This document shows, one piece after another, positions 58,301-64,000 of a DNA stretch of 64,000 bases. Where the stretch lies: NCBI GenBank assembly GCA_023974075.1, contig JAMFTG010000175.1, positions 1 to 64,000 of the forward strand, in the 5' to 3' direction. The notes below the pieces were generated by a model, which saw only the letters and a list, made by a program, of their open reading frames with translations, did no database searches and was not told the origin of the DNA. This DNA is from Chaenocephalus aceratus (Eukaryota; Chordata; Actinopteri; Perciformes; Channichthyidae). The stretch's first letter is position 1. Each line of letters starts with the position of its first letter. Made by a program: the position numbers and the translations under genes.

Positions 58301-61300
58301 CAGGCCGTCAGACGTGGGGCTGCTCGCGGTGACGGCCAACAATATCATCACAATAAACAAGGTGAGTGTTTGACGCTCAAAGCATTTACCTGCACCAATA
58401 TTCCAAGTTCTGCCCTGATTCGAGAAAAGACAACATTACTACGAAGCCTTTTACAACACACATGCAATGGTTTTCTGACTAACACAAATAGCTGACCATA
58501 AACAGGCGAAAGGCTTTGTGGCGCAAAGAAAACACAATTGAAATGCATAACCGGAATGTAGACATGCTCACAGCGTTTCCGCCAGGGGGGGCGTCTTGCC
58601 GTCGTGTGACGTCACGCTGAACTCGAGCCGAGGGAGTCCAAAAAAATAAGAAAGTCCAGAGAAGATCGAGAGTTTTTTATCGCTTGAAATGACAAAAGGA
58701 CCAGGACACCACTGCCGGCGAGCCTTGGCGGGGGGGGGGGGGGCTAGTGGAGCCTCGCAGCGGCGAAACAGAGGCTCCGTGGTTAAGAGCCGGAATTCCC
58801 ATCACTAATACGTAAAGAGATGGTATCGATAAGGGGCGGCTCAATTCACACCCCCCCCCTTTCCCTCGCCGCCCCGGTCTGGCGGAAACACTGCATGCTC
58901 ATGAACTATCTGCATATCCTACGTGTGTTTATTGGAAAACCCTACACATAATAAAGGCTTATTCAAATGTCCCAAGTGCATAATGTTTTAACATGACCCT
59001 GTTGTCATATCATGTAGAGCACTACAAGTGTTGCATGCAAACACGGTACATTTGGCTACTATTTCATCTGAACTCAAAGGCAAAATGCTGCTTTAATTGA
59101 ATGTGTTTTAATGAAAGCCGTCTCTTTCCGTAGGACCAAAACGTGTTTGACTCCAAGAAAAAGGTGAAGCTGACGAACGCTGAAGGTGTGGAGTTCAAGC
59201 TGGCCAAGAAGCAGCTGCAGGCCATCGACTTCAACAAATCCCTGCTGGCCATGTACACCAACCAGGTAGAGGAAGAGCTGTTGCTTCACATCGAGAGCAG
59301 GACTGACTGCCTTCTCAGAACGCTGATCAGGATCACGTGTGCATTAACATCCACAGGCTGAGCAGTGCAGGAAGCTGTCGTCCAGTCTCCAGGCTCAGAA
59401 CCCGGGTCACCCCCGGCCGGTCCTGATCCAGGTGGCTCAGCTGTGCCGAGAGAAGCAGCACGGCCGGGCCATCGAGCTGCTGCAGGTACAGAGACATTAC
59501 ACTGCTGTTGTCTTCAAGGTCACCTATTGTGTAAAATCCACTTCTTCATGTCTCTTCTACATCAACATGTGTCCCCTCTTCTCCGTGTCTCTTCTACATC
59601 AACAGGTGTCCCCTCTTCTTCATGTCTCTTCTCCATCAACTTGTGTCCCCTCTTCTTCACGTCTCTTCTACATCAACATGTGTCCCCCTCTTCTTCGTGT
59701 CTCTTCTACATCAACATGTGTCCTCTCTCTTCGTGTCTCCTCTACATCACATGTGTCCCCTCTTCTTCATGTCTCTTCTACATCAACAGGTGTCCCTCTT
59801 CTTCATGTCTCTTCTACATCAACATGTGTCCCCTCTTCTCCATGTCTCTTCTCCATCAACATGTGTCCCCTCTTCTTCACGTCTCTTCTACATCAACATG
59901 TGTCCCCTCTTCTTCATGTCTCTTCTACATCAACATGTGTCCCCTCTTCTTCGTGTCTCTTCTACATCACATGTGTCCCCTCTTCTTCATGTCTCCTCTA
60001 CGTCAACATGTGTCCCCTCTTCTTCATGTCTCCTCTACATCAACATGTGTCTGAAAAATGAGCTGATCAGATTTTGGCCACTTTGTGATGTCATAACGAT
60101 GTGTTGTCTTGTGTAGCCATTAGCCAATCAGCAACCAGGGTAACCCCCCCCCCCCACCTTATCCCCTGAATCTCCTCTAGAGCACCATTGATTTCTTTGT
60201 AACCAAATGTCTCTCAGAGGGGCGTGGGAGGGGCTCCTTATCTTCATCTAAAGTAACAGACAGAGAATCAGCACTTTGGAAACAGGGCTGAACAGAGGGG
60301 ATTATGGGTAATTTTGACGGAAATGTTACAATCCTGTCCCTCCTAATGACGGGCAGCGAAAAAGTCTAGCGCAAACCTCTGCTCCTGCTTTTCTTTCTGA
60401 TCAAGTAAAAGTCCAAACACCAACTTGGGGATGATTCATTCCCAGTTGGGCTATCCACGATACAAATGTAGGCCACTACTGAAAGACACTTTTTTTAAAA
60501 CCCTGAATTTAGTTTTTCGGTGATTTCTGTTTTCTTAGACGATGCTTTCTAACTCTCCTTTTGTTTTCCAGCAATTCTCAGACCAACATCCAGAGAGTGC
60601 GTCTGGCATCAAACTGACAATGGCACAACTCTATTTAATACAAGGTACATGATTTACACTGATTAGCTTTGATTACGGACCCTACGCTTACTTACCTTCA
60701 CTCCCTCAGGACAAGGTGTCAGTCCTGAATTACCCAGGGTCTTCTAATAAACACGTTCAAGTTGTTCAAATGAGGCAAATTAAGTTGTTTAACTGAGTAG
60801 TTTATGTCTTTAATGATCAGTCTTTCAGAGTTTTATAAAATGTTAAATTACGGGATTCTTTATAATGGTCACATGGCAGCATTTGTTTTATAATACTCTG
60901 TTTTTGGTCTTCAGGTCACGTAACAAAAGCTTGTGACGTTCTGAGGTCCATAGAAGAGTTCAAGCACAAATCGGGGATGGTAAGTCTGCTCAGAACGCAT
61001 GGCCGGGTTATGTCCCCTGGTAACTGTGTAAGCTCTTTAATGGCGCTTTTCCACTCAGGGCCTCGCACGGCTTAGTACGGTATGGTTAGGCCTTGGTAGG
61101 CCCGGCTCACTTTATGCTGTGTTTCCATTACAGTTTAGGAACTGTGGTAACTATAGTAACGCAGTGTAGGCGGGGCAATCGGCGGGCGGAGCGACGCTAC
61201 GTAAAACTGCCGTGACATCATCTCCAATGCGAAACACAAACCCAACCGTTAGCTGTTAGCCCTGAGAGCTCACAGCTCCTCATATCTGTTCAGAAACTAG

Positions 61301-63743
61301 ACAAAAGTGAAACAAGTACAAACCACAGACGGCCTGTGTCATGGCGAATACAGTCGCTGGTTTATTTATGTCTGTAGGCCGTTGTTGTGAGTGTGGACGG
61401 TCGGAGCATATACAACGTTAGCTTAGCCAACGTTAGCTTAGCCGATCTCCATTCAGAAAACACGTATTTTGAAAGGTTTTTCGCCTGCCGACTTTGAAAC
61501 GTGTATTACAATTAAATCACGGTAAAATATGTTAATTTTGTTGTAGTTGTACAGTAGCCCCCTTGCCAGCGATTCTCTCTGAGCATTTAGCAGTCGAGAG
61601 TGTTGACGTCACTAGTTTAGCATATTCAGCCCGGTTGCTGGCCCGGTAAGGGATTTTGGAGGGCCAGAAAAAAGGTGAAAAGGTAGCCCTGAGCCGGAAC
61701 TACCCCTCGTGGAAAAGCAAAACCGGCCCGCTTAAACCGTGCTAAGTGGAGAAGCGCCATAATTGAACTCTGATCTCACCGTGTCTTTGACTCCTCAGAT
61801 TTCCGCTCTGGTAACGATGTACTCCCATGAGGAAGACATCGACAGCGCTATCGAGGTTTTCAAACAAGGGATCGAGCATTACCAGTCTGAGCAGGTTTGT
61901 GTCCTATGTTTTAATTGTGAAAATAACATTAAAGCATCAAGTGACGTTGAGTCAAAATGAAGTGTCGCCTATAGTGAAGGTGGTTTCATAATATTTTAAT
62001 ATGACAATTTAAGCCACCTCAGGAAGTAGTCTTTGAATGTATTCTTGATTGAATGACCGTCCTGATCTTCCTCCTCCTCCACAGTCCGGATCTGCTGCTC
62101 ACTTGGCTCTTGTACGAGAAGCTGCCAATTTCAAACTGAAGTACGGTCGGAAAAAAGAAGCCATCAGTGATCTGGAGCAGCTGTGGAAGTGAGTTGCAGC
62201 TCTGTAGAACACCTCACAGAGTGTTTGTGATGATGTGGAAGTTATCTCCCAGCTGTCGATTCTGCTTACAGTTCAATCATTCTTGCCTGCATGACGAAGT
62301 AGCTCGTTTGTTACACGCTGCTTGTTGAGCCGAACAACTCAAATGTGGAAGAATTTCTTCTTTATAACAATGAAGCTAAACGTGTTTTCTTTTTTCCTAA
62401 TGCAGTCAAAACACTAAGGACATCCACACACTGGCACAACTCATCTCTGCGTACTCTCTGGTGGACACGGATAAAGCCAAATCGTATCCTTTGACCTCCT
62501 GAACATTGAAATGTACATATTGTTTTTATGGGTGGATGATCCAATAAATCAGGAAACATGAAAACGCCACCTTGTGCTTTTAGGAAGATATAATGGGCAT
62601 TAGGGCTGCACGATATTGGAAAAAACTGACATTACGATTTCCCCCCCCTGTGAGATTATATATATATATTATATATATAAATATATTGCGATATGAAAAA
62701 ATACAGGAATTGAAGAAAATACTTGCTTTCTTGAACTTGAATGCTATCCAATTGGGTATTTTTCTAACTATTTTAACCATGAAGGATTTTAGTCACGGAC
62801 GTCTGGATCTTAAGTTATCAGAGCAACACGCTGAGCTAGCTCGGTTAGCAGCGCCGAACTGGAGAAACACATGAAACTACTTTATTCAGTGTTTTTACCT
62901 TTTAATCACCGGGTCCGTTTGCTTTGGAGATTTGATTGTGATCGGTGGTTTGCTGTGCATGCAGAGCCGGCATGTCACTCACTCAAGTACCCCTGACATG
63001 AGAGCCGCAAGAGTTTTCCTTTTGTAGCAAGCAACAAAATAATTGTAAAATGACGTGTTTGAGTTAATTTGCCTACTTAATATCGCACGTCCTAAAAAAA
63101 TGTATTTACTTTTTTTTCCTGCGATGTATGCGGATATCGCGATTATCGTGACGACACGATATATCGTGCAGCCCTAATGGGCATTGCTTAGTTGTGAAAC
63201 TGATTGTCAGAATGAAAAGTTGTTTCCATTTGCAGCCCTAGAAGACCACACCACAAACGCTAAAGACTAGTACCATGTTAATTGTATAGAAAACGGTAAT
63301 GGAGCCTCATTATTTGTTATCCAACCTGAGATTATTACCGTATCTGTATTGTATATTAATGCATGTTTTTGTTTGTTCATGACTCTTGGATTAATTTAAG
63401 CTGTCTACATTCAATGTACATTTCCTAAGCATTCCTGTGCAGCCTCAGCAAACACCTCCCCTCCGCAGAGACGATGGCCTTAAATGTGGACGTGGACGAG
63501 CTGGAGAACTCCCACGGAGCAAACTACGTCAGGAAAAAGGCAGCGAAGGTCATCGGAGAAAACCTTCCCAAAGAACAGAGGTAATCTCACCGGCTTCAGG
63601 AATAACTACATTTAGATGGTATTTGTTCATAGAAAAGTATTAAGGATGAGCTCAGGGGCTACACCTTCACCTCCGTAACGCTTATGTCTGGGTTTTTATT
63701 TACAGCCAAGGCGACATCAAAAAGAAGAAGAAGAAAAAGAAAG
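55384..63743 (+). CDS. srp72: Signal recognition particle subunit SRP72 (17 exons, 3' end outside window)
   Basis: Exons: 55384-55483, 56267-56387, 56845-56965, 57155-57298, 57388-57499, 57588-57619, 57983-58107, 58304-58361, 59134-59265, 59357-59485, 60572-60644, 60915-60979, 61799-61894, 62085-62188, 62406-62483, 63443-63580, 63706-63743. Phases all match and give about 555 residues of a protein that has 671 in human. It starts MASGGISVASLWTEVNRCGQ and has tetratricopeptide repeats throughout (for example CEYRLNRVESALKTIESAP, CYNAACALIGQGQLTEAL, VTMYSHEEDIDSAIEVF). It reaches the Lys-rich run QGDIKKKKKKK that precedes the 7SL RNA-binding region, which lies beyond the window. SRP72 pairs with SRP68 on SRP RNA to target nascent secretory proteins to the ER. 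Intron 15 is probably U12-type. Introns 8, 12 and 15 carry transposons, and intron 10 a minisatellite. Confidence 0.97.
58571..58893. mobile_element. Small non-autonomous hAT in SRP72 intron 8
   Basis: A 323-bp element with ends 'cagcgtttccgccag' and 'ctggcggaaacactg' and a perfect 8-bp duplication 'catgctca' (58,563-58,570 and 58,894-58,901). It contains a poly-G and a poly-C run in mirrored positions, and 'gtgacgtcac'. No coding capacity. Confidence 0.9.
59541..60051. repeat. 37-bp minisatellite in SRP72 intron 10, about 14 copies
   Basis: A unit of about 37 bp, 'cttcttcatgtctcttctac' then 'atcaacatgtgtcccct', with small indels, starting 55 bp after the exon 10 donor. It is pyrimidine-rich and contains many 'ttcttc' runs. 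Frames through it on the plus strand are repeat products and are not continuous with the SRP72 reading frame. Confidence 0.93.
61041..61759. mobile_element. Non-autonomous Harbinger-type element in SRP72 intron 12
   Basis: A 719-bp element with ends 'tggcgcttttccactcaggg' and 'agtggagaagcgcca', flanked by TAA (61,038-61,040 and 61,760-61,762). The subterminal part 'aacgcagtgtaggcgggg' matches the 23,390-28,605 element. The interior 'catggcgaatacagtcgctg' matches the 10,759-12,533 element. It ends 39 bp before exon 13. Confidence 0.85.
62484..63442 (+). other. Probable U12-type (minor spliceosome) intron of SRP72
   Basis: The donor after exon 15 reads 'gtatccttt', a full match to the U12-type GT-AG donor consensus and unlike the other donors of this gene. 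About 15 bases before the acceptor is 'ttcctaagc', close to the U12 branch-site consensus and at the right distance (usually 10-16 nt). The intron is phase 2 and carries a hAT element at 62,601-63,176. Confidence 0.8.
62601..63176. mobile_element. Non-autonomous hAT inside the U12 intron
   Basis: A 576-bp element with ends 'tagggctgcacgatattgg' and 'acgatatatcgtgcagcccta' type inverted repeats. It has a perfect 8-bp duplication 'atgggcat' (62,593-62,600 and 63,177-63,184). It has an internal 'atatatata' stretch and no transposase. Confidence 0.88.
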
Positions 63744-63838
63744 GTATGCAAAATCATCACATATTGTTGGTGCTTTGAATGAAATCCAAAATAACAAAGA
63801 ATGGGAACTTGCTTTGACCAAACGCTCCAAAGAGACAT

Positions 63839-64000
63839 GACTACTACGACTGCTGCTACTACTACTGCTACTACTACTACTGCTACTACTACTGCTACTA
63901 CTACTAACTACTACTACTACTACGCTACGACTACTACTACTACTACTACTACTGCTACTACTAATACGACTGCTACTCCTGCGACTACTACTACCGCTAC
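63839..64000. repeat. (CTA)n trinucleotide-rich tract
   Basis: An imperfect CTA/CTG/CGA trinucleotide array in SRP72 intron 17 that runs off the end of the window. Confidence 0.92.

Noticed and set aside
59365..60116. Ser/His/Leu-rich frames of 164-229 codons overlapping SRP72 exon 10
   Set aside because: They run from an exon in the wrong frame into the intron 10 minisatellite. The true SRP72 frame is different and splices at 59,485.

Overview
The window is eukaryotic and looks like a ray-finned (teleost) fish. It has intron-split housekeeping genes with close vertebrate matches (SRP72, LEPROTL1) and a single-exon finTRIM-like TRIM gene. It also carries fish-typical L2/Rex1-like, L1 and other non-LTR retrotransposons, and many hAT and PIF/Harbinger elements with intact terminal inverted repeats (TIRs) and target-site duplications (TSDs). 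No bacterial features, rRNA or tRNA were seen.

Layout. 1-5.25 kb: a 37-bp minisatellite, one orphan exon with a 1-nt frameshift, then a 57-bp satellite array. 5.25-10 kb: a hAT element, AT-rich noncoding DNA, and an intronless 743-codon coiled-coil gene on the minus strand that resembles CFAP58. 10-23.2 kb: nested Harbinger-like elements, a (GT)n tract, an L2-like LINE, a second and larger 57-bp array with 798-bp higher-order repeats, a 3-kb element with very long TIRs, and a second copy of the first hAT in opposite orientation. 23.4-28.6 kb: a 5.2-kb PIF/Harbinger element with TTA target duplication. It holds a Myb/SANT gene remnant, an internally deleted transposase, a nested MITE and a nested LINE. 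28.6-35.2 kb: a relative of the long-TIR element core, an orphan last exon, a hAT element and a small repeat family. 35.2-36.9 kb: the TRIM gene, whose RING lacks its last zinc ligand. 37-47.4 kb: foldback repeats, parts of two APE-type LINE copies, a THAP exon, Harbinger transposase exons, a long (GAA)n tract, a truncated L1 and a small hAT.

47.4-64 kb is the conventional genic part. LEPROTL1 (four coding exons, minus) and SRP72 (17 exons seen, plus, running off the window) lie head to head with 577 bp between start codons, which suggests a shared promoter. LEPROTL1 is an endosomal/Golgi four-helix membrane protein. SRP72 is the tetratricopeptide scaffold of the signal recognition particle. 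Intron 15 of SRP72 has a textbook U12-type donor and has taken in a hAT element. Other introns of both genes carry MITEs and a 37-bp minisatellite.

I did not find a new multi-gene system. The most unusual items are the dual-strand-open 57-bp satellite in two separate arrays, the intact intronless CFAP58-like gene, the Cys-to-Trp change in the TRIM RING, the U12 intron, and a group of transposons that share internal cores but have different terminal repeats.
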